The position numbers and the translations under genes were made by a program. A DNA stretch of 64,000 nt from Obelidium mucronatum (lineage: Eukaryota > Chytridiomycota > Chytridiomycetes > Chytridiales > Chytriomycetaceae). Every line of letters begins with the position of its first letter. Position 1 is the stretch's first letter. This document shows positions 34,755-46,852 of this stretch, piece by piece. The notes under the pieces are model-generated. The model was given only the letters and a program-made list of their open reading frames with translations. It did not search any database and was not told the origin of the DNA. The stretch covers positions 62,001 to 126,000 of the forward strand of contig JAIVFH010000026.1 of NCBI GenBank assembly GCA_025765595.1. Reading direction: 5' to 3'.

Positions 34755-35507
34755 ATGGAATCTACCCCCAAATACGCCGTAACTAAGGGTGGCCAGCCAT
34801 GTCAGAGCTGCATACGCAAGGGAGATTACTGCCGTAGATGGATCTCTCACAATCCCAAATGTCTTGGATTCAAGAGAGACGGCTTGCAATGTGGCTCGTA
34901 TGCAACTGGCCCTTCTCGATACTGTCGCCCTGATCATGATCCATCGAACCAAAGATCGACCGATCCATCTGTGCTCAGATTAGCTTCAAGCTTCCACAAA
35001 AAAGTGAAATCAGTAGTGTTGGAGTACCGTAATGGGAAAGATGCTTACACACTCTCGCCAGTGGCTCATAGTGAGCCTCATGAATGTGATCATGTCATGG
35101 AACTTCATGTTGTTCTTGCTCCCTACGACGTGGTGCGCCTAAAACCGAGTGGCTCCAACGCTAAATCGCAAGTCCAAACACTCCTCTATGATCTCAAAAA
35201 CAACTTTGCAAATGAGACCAGTAACCTTAATTTTACTACTAAGGAAATCAATCAGTTCAAATTTGCCATGAATAAGGGATTTATTGATGATTATCGATAT
35301 GAGCGAGATTCGCTTCACCAACAAGGTTTATTTAGCTATATGCCTACTGGCCTTACAAGAAAAATTACTAGGAGAATTCAAAAGGAAACTTGGGACTCGT
35401 TTGATATGGGTCGCGATAGTATAGTCTATAATTTTGTGGATTCCTTTGCCAAAGAGAGATATTTGGAAGAACTGCAAGATGTATTTACTAGCATGAAACT
35501 GAAATAA
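34755..35507 (+). CDS. Cys-rich protein with an HNH-like ECDH motif, unknown function
   Basis: Single exon, 250 residues from ATG 34755 (MESTPKYAV). The N-terminal 60 residues hold Cys pairs (PCQSC, YCRRW, KCLGFKRDGLQCG, YCRPDHD) spaced like small zinc knuckles. The centre has HECDHVMELHVVLA, which resembles the H/D-H-x-x-E-L-Q core of HNH/His-Me finger nuclease-like domains; the metal ligands after it are not obvious, so nuclease activity is a guess. The C-terminus ends in a short conserved block (KETWDSFDMGRDSIVYNF). That block recurs at 37.3 kb in a tail-only copy, and both lie next to an FAD monooxygenase gene on the other strand, so the two genes were duplicated as one unit. Confidence 0.65.
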   Translation: MESTPKYAVTKGGQPCQSCIRKGDYCRRWISHNPKCLGFKRDGLQCGSYATGPSRYCRPDHDPSNQRSTDPSVLRLASSFHKKVKSVVLEYRNGKDAYTLSPVAHSEPHECDHVMELHVVLAPYDVVRLKPSGSNAKSQVQTLLYDLKNNFANETSNLNFTTKEINQFKFAMNKGFIDDYRYERDSLHQQGLFSYMPTGLTRKITRRIQKETWDSFDMGRDSIVYNFVDSFAKERYLEELQDVFTSMKLK

Positions 35508-35549
35508 GTGAATGTCATATAGTTTCTCTTGAATAAATGTACCAATCAA

Positions 35550-37063
35550 TCATGAAAATTGAATTGCTGGAACGGCCTCGACCAAATCCTTTCTATAATC
35601 GTGGTAAAGAATTGCATCGTTCAATTCCAACATATTCGTGATGGTGAAGATGACTTTCATGATAAAGCGGCCAACACGCATGGCAAAGGGCGAAGCGGCT
35701 CTGAATCTAGCAGCAACACCACGGGAAAGCTCAGCACACTTGTGCACCCGTGGAAGCCGGACTTTGTTGTAGATTTCAAAGACTTTGCTATAATCTTCCG
35801 CCTCCTTGAAGTGGCCAAACAAATCACCCAACGCAGCTGCATCCTCAATCGCTTGGTTAAGTCCTTGTCCGTATGTTGGAAGCGTTCCGTGGGCAGCATC
35901 ACCAACAAAAACAACACGTCCCTTGTAGAGAATAGGAAGGTCTGGAAGATCATACAAGTTGACGGGAGTGATACGTTTGGCGTTTCGGATACACATCCCA
36001 ACACACTTGGGAGCACCCCACGAATCCACAGTAGCCGCAAGTTTTTCCGCCTCTTTTGGCAAATTCGTAACTGGTCTCCACTCATCCAACTCCTGGTCAA
36101 TTGTCGAGAAATTCAAATCCAACACAGCAAAAGACCCTTCAACCACACCACAGCGATTAAAGTAAATATGGTTTCCCTTGAGTGGATCCATGTAGAGTCC
36201 CATGTCATGTTCAAAGTCAACAGTTGTTGTCCCGTCGGCAACAACACCACGGTCCAGGACTCCAAGGTACCCGGTTCCAAAGCAAATAGGCTTGGGAGCA
36301 CTTTCGAAAACAAGTCGTCGTGTTTTGGAGTGAATTCCGTCAGCTCCCACCACTAGGTCTCCTGAAACTGCGGTGCCGTCTTCGAATTCCACAGTAACAC
36401 CAGATGCATCTTGAATCAAGTTCTGGATTTTCTTGCCAGAGTATGACCTGTTCGTGTGTGAAAAAAAAAGTGGGGATAAGGTGACATCATTTCAACACAC
36501 AAGCCCAATTAACAATACCTAATCCCGAGAGAGTGTGCCGCTCGCATCAAGACAGCATGAAAAAGCGATCGATATACTACGAAGGGAGGAAGCTCTCCCG
36601 GCTTGGTTGTGGATACCTTCCTCACAATGTGGTCCTGTTTAAGGGACAAACATTGTCAATTACAGCTGTCACATGGCGGAAATCAAACACAAACCGTTCC
36701 GTCCATAAGCATAAAGTGCATTGTCTTGAATGTGTCAATAGAGCGCAACTCTTCGATGGCAGCATGGAGACCCAAATTGCGGAGAGCGCGCAGGCCGTTT
36801 CCATACAAGGACACGGATCCGCCAACTTCCCCAAACTGGATTGTCGGAACATCACCCGCGACAGCAGCTTCTTTTAAAGCTGCCAATGGTTCAACCTTGT
36901 CATACAACGTCGGCTGTGTTTTGATTGTCGTGAAAAGCCTGTTAATTGGACCTTGCTCCTGATGCTTGCCAGTGTTTGCACAAACCTCTAAACCTTGTCT
37001 CTTGAGAGCAATCGCTGTAAGGACTCCCGCTGGCCCAGATCCAATGACAAGAACCTTTGACAT
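35550..37063 (-). CDS. FAD-dependent monooxygenase (class A flavoprotein hydroxylase), copy 1
   Basis: Exons 37063-36986, 36913-36695, 36634-36519 and 36447-35550; 436 residues in frame. Single-component aromatic-hydroxylase-type flavoenzyme using NAD(P)H and O2. The FAD dinucleotide motif VLVIGSGPAG begins at residue 4; the DG motif is LVVGADGIHSKTRR; the GD motif is VFVGDAAHGTLPTYGQGLNQA. The first exon ends right after the beta-alpha-beta fold (GLE|PTLYDKV). There is no signal peptide. The C-terminus has a hydrophobic helix (FIMKVIFTITNMLEL). The substrate is unknown; salicylate or other phenolics are typical for relatives. Only 42 bp separate its stop from the convergent Cys-rich gene. 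Confidence 0.93.
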
Positions 37064-37239
37064 GTGTTGTAAAGTGTTTTTCTTCTTTTGTGCTCAAATT
37101 GAAATGCCACCCAATTAAAAAATTGAATGATTAATAAATGTCAAGCCACAACAATTGAGCAAGCAAACAAAAAATATATTCGACGTGCACTTCCGAAGTC
37201 TCTTTGCTTCCTACGTATCTCTGTGTCGCAAGAGATGGT

Positions 37240-37396
37240 ACTGATTGATGTCGGAACCGGGTTAATGGAACAAATGAAAGTCAAACGAGAGGCTATATTG
37301 AAAAAAAGCGTTACTGTTAGAAATCAAAAGGAACTGTGGGATTCTTTGGAATTGGGTCGTGATAGTATATTTTACAATTTTGAAGACTATATTTAG
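37240..37396 (+). pseudogene. Tail-only remnant of the Cys-rich ECDH gene
   Basis: The frame reads VGTGLMEQMKVKR and then RNQKELWDSLELGRDSIFYNF, which matches PTGLTRKITRRI and KETWDSFDMGRDSIVYNF at the C-terminus of the 34.8-35.5 kb gene. The upstream Cys-rich and ECDH parts are absent. It sits in the same place relative to monooxygenase copy 2 as the full gene does to copy 1, so it is the left-over 3' end from a duplication. Confidence 0.75.
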
Positions 37397-37464
37397 GAAA
37401 CTAAAACTTAAAGAGTTGTTTATATTTGATTCTATAGTTGTCTTTTTGACCAATGAATAGTGAA

Positions 37465-38956
37465 TCAAGAAAATTGAATTCCTGGAACCGCTTCAACCAA
37501 ATCCTTTCTGTAGTCATGGTAAGCAATGGCATCGTTCAACTCCAACATGTTCGTGATTGTAAAGATGACCTTCATCACAAAACGACCAAATTTCATAGCA
37601 AAGGGCGATGGCGCTTTGAATCTAGATGCAATACTACGAGCAAGTTCAGAACACTTGTGGGCCCGCGGAAGACGGACTTTGTTGTAGACTTCAAAGGCTT
37701 GCTTGTAGTCTTCCTTGAAATGGCCAAACAAATCACCCAAAGCAGCAGCATCTTCAAGCGCTTGATTGAGCCCTTGCCCGTATGTTGGTAGAGTTCCGTG
37801 TGCAGCATCACCAACAAGAACAACGCGTCCCTTGTAGAAAGTTGGAAGATCTGGCAGATCGTATATATTTACAGGAGTAATGCGCTTAGAATGCCGGATG
37901 CATGTCCCAACGGATTTCGGGGCACCCCACGAATCCACAGTAGCCGCAAGCTTTTCCGCCTCCTTTGGCAAATTCGCCACAGGTCTCCAATCGTCCAACT
38001 CCTGGTCGATTGTTGAGAAATTCAAATCCAAAACTTGGAAAGACCCTTCAACAGTCCCACAGCGGTTGAAGTAAATAGCGTTTCCCTTGAGAGGGTTCAT
38101 GTAAACCCCAATATTGTGGTCAAAGTCAACTGTTGTCCCATCAGGCAGCAACACCACGGTCCAGGACTCCAAGATAGCCGGTTCCAAAGCAAACAGGCTT
38201 AGGAGCATCTTCGAAAATAAGCTGGCGTGTTTTGGAGTGGATTCCATCGGCTCCCACCAACAAGTCACCGAAGGCTGCGGTGCCGTCTTCGAATTCTACA
38301 GTCACACCAGAAGCATCTTGAGTCAAGTTCTTGATTTTCTTGCCAGAGAACACTCTGCGATTAAAAAAAAACGTGTCAAGCGTGCTGCTACAAACAAGCA
38401 ACAGACTATCAAACAACTAACCTAATTCCAAGGGAGTGCACCGCGCGCATCAAAACGCTATGAAAACGAGATCGATAGACTGAGAGTTGAGGAAGCTCTC
38501 CCGGCTTCTTCGTGTCGATGTTTCTCACAACGGGGTCCTTTTGTCAAAAACAACAACTCAGATGTCTTGCGTTTCTTCAAAAACAAAAACGAACCGATCC
38601 GTCCATGAGCATAAAGCGCATTGTCTTGAATGAATCAATGGAGCGCAGCTCTTCAATGGCGTCGTGGAGTCCCATGTTACGCAGCACACGGAGACCATTT
38701 CCATACAAGGAGATGGATCCTCCAACCTCTCCAAACTGGATAACCGGGGTCTCACCAGCAGCAGCCGCTTCTTTAATGGTAGTTAACGGATCAACCTTGT
38801 CATACAATGTTGGCTGTGTGGTGTCTGTCAGTAGGCTGATCGGATCGATCCTTGAAATGCTACAGCGTCTGCACAAACCTCCAAGCCTTGTTTCTTGAGA
38901 GCAATCGCCGTCAGTGCCCCGGCTGGTCCAGATCCAATGACTATAACCTTTGACAT
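37465..38956 (-). CDS. FAD-dependent monooxygenase, copy 2, one-base frame break
   Basis: Exons 38956-38879, 38813-38595, 38537-38422 and 38354-37465, matching copy 1 intron for intron and in exon length for the first three. FAD motif VIVIGSGPAG, DG motif LVGADGIHSKTRQ and GD motif VLVGDAAHGTLPTYG are intact. In exon 4 the sequence GVLDRGVAA is followed by an in-frame TGA; copy 1 shows that GCC-GAC should follow, whereas here there is GCC-T-GAT, one extra T near 38143. Dropping it gives 433 residues, shorter than copy 1 by one Thr codon and two codons near FGHFKE. No intron can explain the break. Either an early pseudogene, an assembly error, or a +1 shift at GCC-TGA-T. Confidence 0.85.
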
Positions 38957-39610
38957 TACTGTGTTGTTTAGGTTTTTTTCTTGGAACCAATTTGTGTTTA
39001 CAATGTCACTGTGATTAAATCAAGCTGCTCTCAAACTAACCTTGCCCGCTTCCACTGCTGCTGTGTGCCAATGGTGTCGTACTCGAATACAAGGCGTTCT
39101 TTGACGTTGGGAAATCTGACGTACTCAGACTTTCAGGTATTCATCATTTCTTACGTGGACTTCCAATTCTTGATATTGCGTTTCCAAGAAGTCGGTTAAT
39201 CCTTCCTTCATGATTTACCCGATTCTAGCAGCGTGATGTGCATGATCTTAGACCGAAATTAAATAGGTGCTTGGATCAAGCTTTCAACGTTTTAGCAACC
39301 ACCGCAGAGTGTCTCTTTTTTGCCTTTGACACGGACTCTATGTCTTGCACATACGCCATATCCGGAGCCAAGAAATCATTCTGGATGTCGGAAAACTCGA
39401 CTGGAATCTCGTCTTGTATTTGTGTGTTGGTGTTGGCTGGCAGTTCCCATGATTGGTTTTATCATAAACCTAACCCGAGCCGGCCAGTTATATTCTTTGG
39501 GCTAGCAATGATTTAGAGCTATTCCACTGCAGACGCTTCGAATACCAAAATCAAGAAATAAAGAGCGTTATATTAAACAGTTAATAAATCATTGTTTTAA
39601 TTAATTAAGA
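38957..39610. other. Divergent intergenic region, monooxygenase 2 / HAUS3
   Basis: About 650 bp between divergent genes; short ORFs (39238-39516) show nothing recognisable. AT-rich sequence precedes the HAUS3 ATG. Confidence 0.5.
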
Positions 39611-42203
39611 ATGACAAAGGCAAACGCGAAAGCAAACCGACTAGCAGCGACTCTTGAGCACTTGGGCTTTTCGCCATCCAGTCTAACTCAAGCAGTTAAA
39701 TCAGATTCAAAAACAAAGAAGAAGCCTCAATCTGCCCAGCAGAATCCTGCTAGTCTTGAAGAAAGCCTTGAATGGATTTTCGCAATCGACTCGAACATTA
39801 TCCCCTTTCTAGAGTGGATTTCTGATGCTTTCGGAAGCAATGTTATCAGTCCGTTGGATGATTTGAGTGCAGAAAAGCGTCTAGCGAATTCCGTTTTTGG
39901 ATATCATGTCTTGACTGAAGATGAACTCCTTGCGTAAGTCGCCACTGTTCTTCTATATTTATGATGATTTATTTCATTTTAGATATGAAGAGATAAAAGC
40001 CGCTGGACTTGTGAACGTATGGTGTTTTTTCGTTGGAATTCAGCATTCATTAGCATACACATTGAAATGAAAACAAACCCAGACCCAACATAATTCAGAT
40101 ATTGTATCCGAGGAATTCGATTGGTATTTCGAGACCGACGATGATATCGAGTTTAGTTTTGTCTGTGTTCAAGCACGCATTGTTGACCATACCGTCTTCT
40201 TACTCAGAAAAGAAATCGCCTGACTTGGCAAATGAGCTCGAGGACCTCCAAGAATACGCACACATCCTTGAAAAGCAAGAATCTTCATTGAGGTGGGCGG
40301 AAGAAAAAGCTTCATTCCTTTTGTATTAATTCGATCTAAAAAACAACCAAACTAGATTTAAAAAGGAACAACTGCAGCAGCAGACAAGCGATTGCATTCA
40401 CGAAGAAGGCTTCTATATCCAACAAAATCATGAATCAAACTGCCGCGCTCGAAAATCTGTCAACCAAACTCAATGTCACAACCAAAGGCCTTTGCGAAAT
40501 CATCAACAAAGTAATTGCATGCGCCAGTTTAGACCAGAGCGAATCAATTTTAACTATAAATGGTACTGGATACTAGAATTTATTAGAACTAACTTTTTTT
40601 TCCTTTTAGATACGGCCGAGTACTACTTGTTCCAAAATACGGAGAATTTGGCTTCTTTCATTCGAGAAGATGAAGTGTTATCAGAGAACTTGATTTCCTT
40701 CTATGAGACAGAGTTTGACAGTCGCGAAAGCGTTCAAACGAATGAGTATTTTTCCTATGGTATAACAATTCCAAACAAAAATCTCTCGGTAAAAAGGCTC
40801 ACTCATCATTAGAATCTGCCGAAGTTCGAAAAGATTATTTGAAGGAGATGGAGCGATTGACTGAATTGTGAGAAGTTTTAAACCCCTTCTGTTTTTTCTT
40901 ATTAACCCTTCAATCTGGCGATTAGACACGCACTCACAGAACAACAATACTTGGACGCGTACTTGGCTTTAAAATTTGCCCAAAAGAAGCTCGCATGTTT
41001 TCAAGAGTTTTCCGTTGACTCTTTGGAAAATTTGACACAAATTAGGTACAAGTTGGCTCAAATCGCCTCATTATTCATATCGCCTAGTCATCTGAAACTC
41101 TTCCTTTTTATTAAGAGCATCTACAAAAATGCATCACCAAGCTTCAAAATCCCTTCATGCATCAATTCACAATACATGATCCAAACACGACTTAAACCTC
41201 TATGTACTGAGTCAGCCGAACAATCTGTGAAAACTCTGATTCTTCAAACTGATTACGCCGCCAAAGTTGCAGCGACAATCGCATCTTTTGAATGGGCTGG
41301 AAAAGTTTGTCGGCCTTTTACTAAGTCAGCAGTCACGCCATCAGTTTCTTGCCATTGCTTTTGAGACTGAAGTTGCAATGCTTAAACGTGTGGCGCATAT
41401 TCTTGGAATCTGTAGTGGAAGAGTTGGAGGCGAAATACCGCTGATTTCCAGCAGAGAATGGTAGGAATGCAATCATTCAAGTGTTGTGGATTTTGTTTCT
41501 AACTGAATAGCTGCACCCATGATTTTTTTTCCTACTAAATTAGGACTGGTACAAGATTCCTCAATCTGCATGTGACAAGCTTCCGAATCGATTAATTGAT
41601 GGACGCGATGAATTAATGAAGGAAATCATGCGTGATCTGGAAATGGATGAAACCACAAAAGGTGCACTGAAACTTTTTTTTTCGAATTTTGAATTTTGAA
41701 TTTTGAATTTTGCAAAGTAGCTAACTTCATTTATTAACATTAGAGCATGCTGTCAGTTCGATTGTGTTTTCATCAATCGACACTGTCATTGCAAAGGCAA
41801 AATCCCTGGTCCAAGAAGTTCGAGTTTCGGAGAAAAAATGCTCACTTGCTGAGAGCGCTCGGCGGGCTATTGTAAAAGATGTGTGAGTCCTTCAGTGATA
41901 AATTTTTGTGATCTTTGGCGTGTTGTGTTAAAAAGTAGGTTTTCAAAGGGCTCAAGCCAATAATGACTTGCTGGTGATGTTGCATCAATATACATCTACT
42001 GCGCAGCCAATTGATGCCCCACAAGTATGAGTTTTTTACCGTTCAGACTTTTATTTTATTTACATCTTTTCCAGGAGTGGTACACTATGCAATACCAATT
42101 TCGCAATACTGTAAACGAGCTGCAGCCGCTCTTGAGAAGCGCTGCAAAGGATGTAGATTATTCGAAACGCATTATTGAGCATCTACTTGCGGCGAAACAA
42201 TAA
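39611..42203 (+). CDS. HAUS3: HAUS augmin-like complex subunit 3
   Basis: Coiled-coil subunit of augmin, which recruits gamma-tubulin ring complex to the sides of existing microtubules in the spindle. The N-terminus has the HAUS3 pattern: SLEWIFAIDSNIIPFLEWI, then LSAEKRLANSV and LTEDELLAYEEIKAAG. Later come coiled coils (LANELEDLQEYAHILEKQE; ALENLSTKLNV), the EYYLFQNTENLASFIREDE block that parallels the KYLSQEE region of animal HAUS3, and a helical C-terminus ending HLLAAKQ. About ten exons; the first three are 39611-39933, 39983-40016 and 40099-40292. In exon 4 a downstream acceptor (TGCAG or AAAAAG) rather than CTAG keeps the frame, ending at 40562 (GTACTG); exon 5 starts at 40610. Exact borders of the last exons are approximate. 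Confidence 0.85.
41684..41711 (+). repeat. Four tandem GAATTTT heptamers in a HAUS3 intron
   Basis: Perfect 7-bp unit repeated four times, within what appears to be intron sequence near the 3' end of HAUS3. Confidence 0.85.
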
Positions 42204-42303
42204 GGTTGTACTGTTCTACAATAAATACAGCCTTCGTTTACTTCATATATAATGTTTATTATTTTATGATGCGCATTAATAGAATGTTGTTGAATGCAAG
42301 AAA

Positions 42304-45300
42304 TTAAAGATTGATGCTGTGCAAGTCAGCTCTCGCCCTCTCGCTCGCAATATACATGTTCCAATCGAAAATGACATCCAAATTCTTGAGCATTAGTTCC
42401 AAAAGTGCTGCACTTGCTGTCTGGCATTCCTCCGTGAGAAACAGTTGTGTTGCCAACTTCTTTTGAGTCATCCAATTCCAACCAAACCCATCCACATCAC
42501 CTGTTCCAAATTCAAGATTTCCGAAACTTGTATTCTGTTCCGTCAGCTTTGACGGTTCTGGAATGACTGGTTGCGGAACGTCGGGCGCAGTTATGGTTTC
42601 TGGTTCTTTTTCGTCTTGAACAGCCGCAGCATCTATTACAGTTTCTGAAGGAATTGTAGGATCTGCAGTCAAGCTATCCATAAGTTCTTCAAGATGGCTA
42701 GCTGAAACATTTTCATCGCGCAGAGAATTGGCCATATAGTATTCTGATATAATCTCTTCTTGGTCCAATGCCGGCGGCGGAGTGATAATAATTTTGATAC
42801 CGGCGCAAATCAATTCCGTAAAAACTTGGGGCATCATATCTGAGTCCTCTGGATCCTCCATTGAAAACAAGTTCTTTGCGCTATCACTCCATTCGCCGTC
42901 TGGAACTTGCAATAAAGGACGAGGGAGCCTGTTAGGCTGCGGCAATTTCTCCTGGGGCTTATCTACTACTGCTCCTTGAATTTTACTCTCTGGGTATTTC
43001 CTTTCCCGGTAAAGCTTCGCAGCTTGTGCCATTTGGTTCTGCACCCACTCATTGAACTGCTCTTCGTCCTCCTCTGCCTTTCGACTCACGATAGATGCGC
43101 GGGAGAACGGACTAGCAGCTGGAATCACGATACTGTTTGAATTTGGTACTGTGATCCGCGATTCTCGCGCAGATGGATCGTTTGTTGGTGACCGGAAACC
43201 AATACTGTGTTTCACGTGATCCAAATCGTCCCATAAATTTTCAATCTCCGGAGCGCTACTGGCGATGCCCGTGTGCATTGTGCTAATGACAGTTTTGCTG
43301 TATCGATGGCGCTTGCCGTGACGTGTTGATCGGGAAACGATTGAGTGAGGATACCGAGGTTCGATCGCGAGACTCGAAGAGGCAACAGTGGTTCTACCAC
43401 CCCCTCGGGTTGTCGCGCTTTCATTGGTAATGGCGGTTGATGCGGCCTTGCTTTCAGTTTTAGGGTAATTCTCGTCGGTCGGTTTGGCGTCAGATTCAAT
43501 TGCTTGATTTGTAGCAGCCTCAATCGCTTTGGTTTCGAGAAAATCTACTTCCGCATTAGAACTGGGGCCAATCTCCACAATCGAGGATTCATTGTCTTTC
43601 CAATTACTCAAGCTGTCGTAACTTTGATTTTCGTCTTCTGCTTGTGTTCCTTCGCATTTTCTCGCGTCCTCTGAATCCATGTTCCGAGTCCTATTGGAAA
43701 CAATGCTGTCTCTGTTGTAAATGCTTTGGCTGGGATTTCTGGCGAGATATTCTTCTTCGCGCTGAACAGAATTCTTGCGTGAAGGAATTCTCATCATGAC
43801 AGGCGCAAAAACGTTTGACAGGGGGCGGAATAAGTGATGGTCGGACTTTTGGACAACACATATTCTGGATTTATACGTTAGGCAAATAAGGTTTGTAAAA
43901 AAGAAGGAATTGCAGCAATACCTGCAAAGGTGAGTCAGTGTAGACTTAAGAATCAGAAATGTTTCCTTTGGTAGTTTGGCAACCATTTTTTGAATTTCAA
44001 ACAGCTTGTCTTGCATGCTCCAATCAGTTTCTAAAAATAAGTGCAATCGATACTCAAGCTCAAGAAAAATCGCAAGACTTCTAGAGGAAATTTCGCACTC
44101 ACCAACAACAATCAACAATCGCTTCGCTACATCATACTCGAAAATTGGATTCTCCAATGATCTCAAAAATTTATACGATTGCCACGCCATCTGTGTTGTT
44201 TCCGCTAGGCTGTACGGCTTCAATGAGAAATGCGCAACAATGTCTGTATTTCGCACACGCATGTCCCAAAAGTTCTGATACTCTTTAACGGCACGGTCTT
44301 CAAGAACAGCAAAGTCTAAGAAATTGAAAAAAGGATCAGCTGCAAAGTCGAACAAATAGAACCGGCCGAAGAACAACCTTTTACGAATTGTGTACGAAGG
44401 CAGTGCATTGCCTTGACGGGATCATCTACGTGGGTTTCACAAAGAATGAAAGGAAGTTATTTGAATAACACATATCCATACCTGAAGGAATTGTGGCAAG
44501 GAATTTTTCAACAGCTGGAGTTGTATCTAATCGCTGAGGCAAGATAGGCTTTGGCTTGAAAACTGCACACTTGTGAGAAAAGTTAGGAATAATCCGAGAT
44601 GGCCCTTACGTGGAATTTGTGAAGTTTTTCTGTCGACTTCCAAAGCTTGAGCTGCGGCTTTTTCTTTTTGTTCGTGTAATTTCTGCAGATTCTTGAGGTT
44701 TTTCGTCTGTTGCAAGAACTCTTCAACTCGGAGTTCTACAAAGACCCACAATTGATGAGTGCCTGAAACAAAAAAAGGACCATAAAACAGGTACTTAACT
44801 GTTTTGGAGATAAATAAATCTCTTGGCGTCCGACATTCCCGCATACCTCCACATTTGAACTTCCATTTTCGATCTTTTCATGAGGGCCTTGACGACAGTA
44901 GGAATTGCCCCACGCTGCTCCATCGGAGAAGAGGACTTATTCAAAACGAACTGATTTGCTCCGTCCAAGTAATCTCCTCCTTCATTTTGGAGGTGGTTGT
45001 CAATATGATGTGGAGCCTCTAGTGCCGAGATTTTGGGGAGAACTTGTTTAATATTCTTTCGAATTTCTTGCATATCTTCCTTGGATTCGAAATAAAGTGG
45101 AGGGACAGTTCGCGGAACTGTTGGTCCTTGAAGACTCATTATGGAGGGTCGTTGCGATAGAACTGTGGATGTGGGTGGTTGAGCGGGGAGTGTTCGACTG
45201 GTTCGCGGCGATGTTTTCGTTCCATATTTTAAATATTCGTTGCTGCCTTGACCGTCATTTCGGTGAGTAGATAGATTGTGGAGAGATGATTGGGATTTTG

Positions 45301-46852
45301 TAGATTTGGATTTGGACAAGTTTGTTTGCGATTTCCTTTTACTGGTCTACAAATTTTATATCGTTACAAAAAACTTAAGAAGTGAAAAAATACTTGCTTT
45401 GGATTTTGTGTCAATTAATTTTCTATCCGGTATTGTTTTTTCAGCTTCTCCCGCCCCAACCGGAGTGAGAGCGGGATAGTGCCCGAGCTTTGCAGAATTC
45501 ATCGAGTATCTCAATGGGAGTGGAGACGATAGTCTGTTGATGGCTTCTTGCTCCAGATGGTTGTCATTGACAATAACATCCGCGTCATTCGGACGCGCAA
45601 TCGACAGCTTCCGCCACAATTGAAGTAGTTTCAGCATTATTGGATTGGTTTCATCGGATTGCTGTGTTGGGGCGTTTATTTTATCGGATTGGTGTTCTTC
45701 GGTAGGGATATTCTCCAAGGTCATGAACAACGCCGACATCAGAAGAGACGCTGCTCGGGTCAGGCTTCATTTGATTCAGCATCTCCTGGAATAGCAAATC
45801 TTGTTTGTTTTGAAGCCCTTGGCTTCAGTCTTCCCGTCGACGAGACGGGTTTGACGAGAGTGGAAGAGCGCGTCGTTTGCTTCTTTTTTTGGATCATTGA
45901 ATCCGGTTCTCTCGATGTCGGTGTTTTTGATCTTTCTTGGGCGATGGGGTCAGTATTGGTCTGAAGAGTGGTATCGGGCAGAACAGACAATTGACCATTG
46001 GAATCAATGGTACCCAACAAAATTGGGGTAGATGACTGTGGCATCTGCAGATGATATAGGTTCAATCGACGATGAAGAAGGCAGCGCTGCTTGTTGAGTG
46101 TATATTCCAGCATCTATGATATCGTTTGCTGCTTCTAGCGCAGATGGGAGTTGGGACTGGGTTTGTTCACTTTTGCTCTTCTGAAGCTGCCATTCAATTG
46201 AAGCAGGTGATGGTGTCGCCCTGGTTTGGATACTCTTTTTCCCTCCTGACGAGTTTCGCGTTGTTGAAGATGCCTTCTGAATCAGCAACATTCCCTGATC
46301 CATCGCCTCTGAAACAGAAAGACTTCCTCCCCCTCCGATGTTCTCAAAAGACGCACTGGGTATTCTGACTGAAGATGTACCACTGCTGTTGGTTCCAGCG
46401 CTGCCCCCTCTTGAAAGAGAGCCCCTTCCAGCCGAGGGAGGACGGTTGTTGGTGGCGCTGGTTGAGTCTCTCTTATCGAAGTACAAGAATGGCATACTGT
46501 AAGTTATTCCAGGAACTGCGGGCGAAGTCTTCTTCTCGCCTAACTTCATTTCGACATTGACGATGCTTCCTAGAACAGTTGACAGGTTCGTGTTGCTGCT
46601 GTACACAACTGTCCGCTCTGCTTCGGCTTCATCGTTAAGCGATTTCGATGAGTTTCCATGCAAGAGCTCAGTGTTTTTCAGCCTGTTGATGTAGGCTGAA
46701 GGTGGACGCGATGGTGACTCATTCAAGTTTGATGCTAAAGAGTCTGAAAGAGTTTCTAGCGAGGTCTGCTTTGCTTTCGAAGTTTGGGATTTAAGGGGGG
46801 AAGTTGGACGCGAGGCTGTTGTTGGCAGTGGCCGAACGGCAGAGATTGACAT
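42304..46852 (-). CDS. Divergent RhoGAP-like protein A with long disordered N-terminus
   Basis: Multi-exon minus-strand gene. From the N-terminus: a Ser/Pro-rich disordered region (46852 to about 45240); a helical segment QMWRYAGMSDAKRF followed by LRVEEFLQQTKNL; a folded region DRAVKEYQNFWDMRVR; then a RhoGAP-like helical core KFLRSLENPIFEYDV, KLFEIQKMVAKLPKE, LKSTLTHLCR and FRPLSNVFAPVMMR, comparable to LRELPEPL...LP...L..LL.HL.RV...N.M...NLA.VF.P..LR. I see no GIFR-type arginine finger, so GAP activity is uncertain. After a second disordered stretch it ends in a C-terminal module (DGFGWNWMTQKKLATQLF...). Confirmed junctions include an intron joining RTQFVK to DFAVLEDRA. Splicing in the disordered parts is unresolved; the 5' part could be a separate gene. 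Paralogue at 51.1-54.8 kb. Confidence 0.65.

Noticed and set aside
40099..40562. Frameshift in HAUS3 exon 4
   Set aside because: Using a downstream acceptor (AAAAAG or TGCAG) instead of CTAG puts the coiled-coil frame in phase.
46004..46113. Frame break in the disordered part of RhoGAP-like A
   Set aside because: A GTTGGG...CTTCAG intron of about 60 nt joins the two frames in phase, so it was not counted among the frame breaks.
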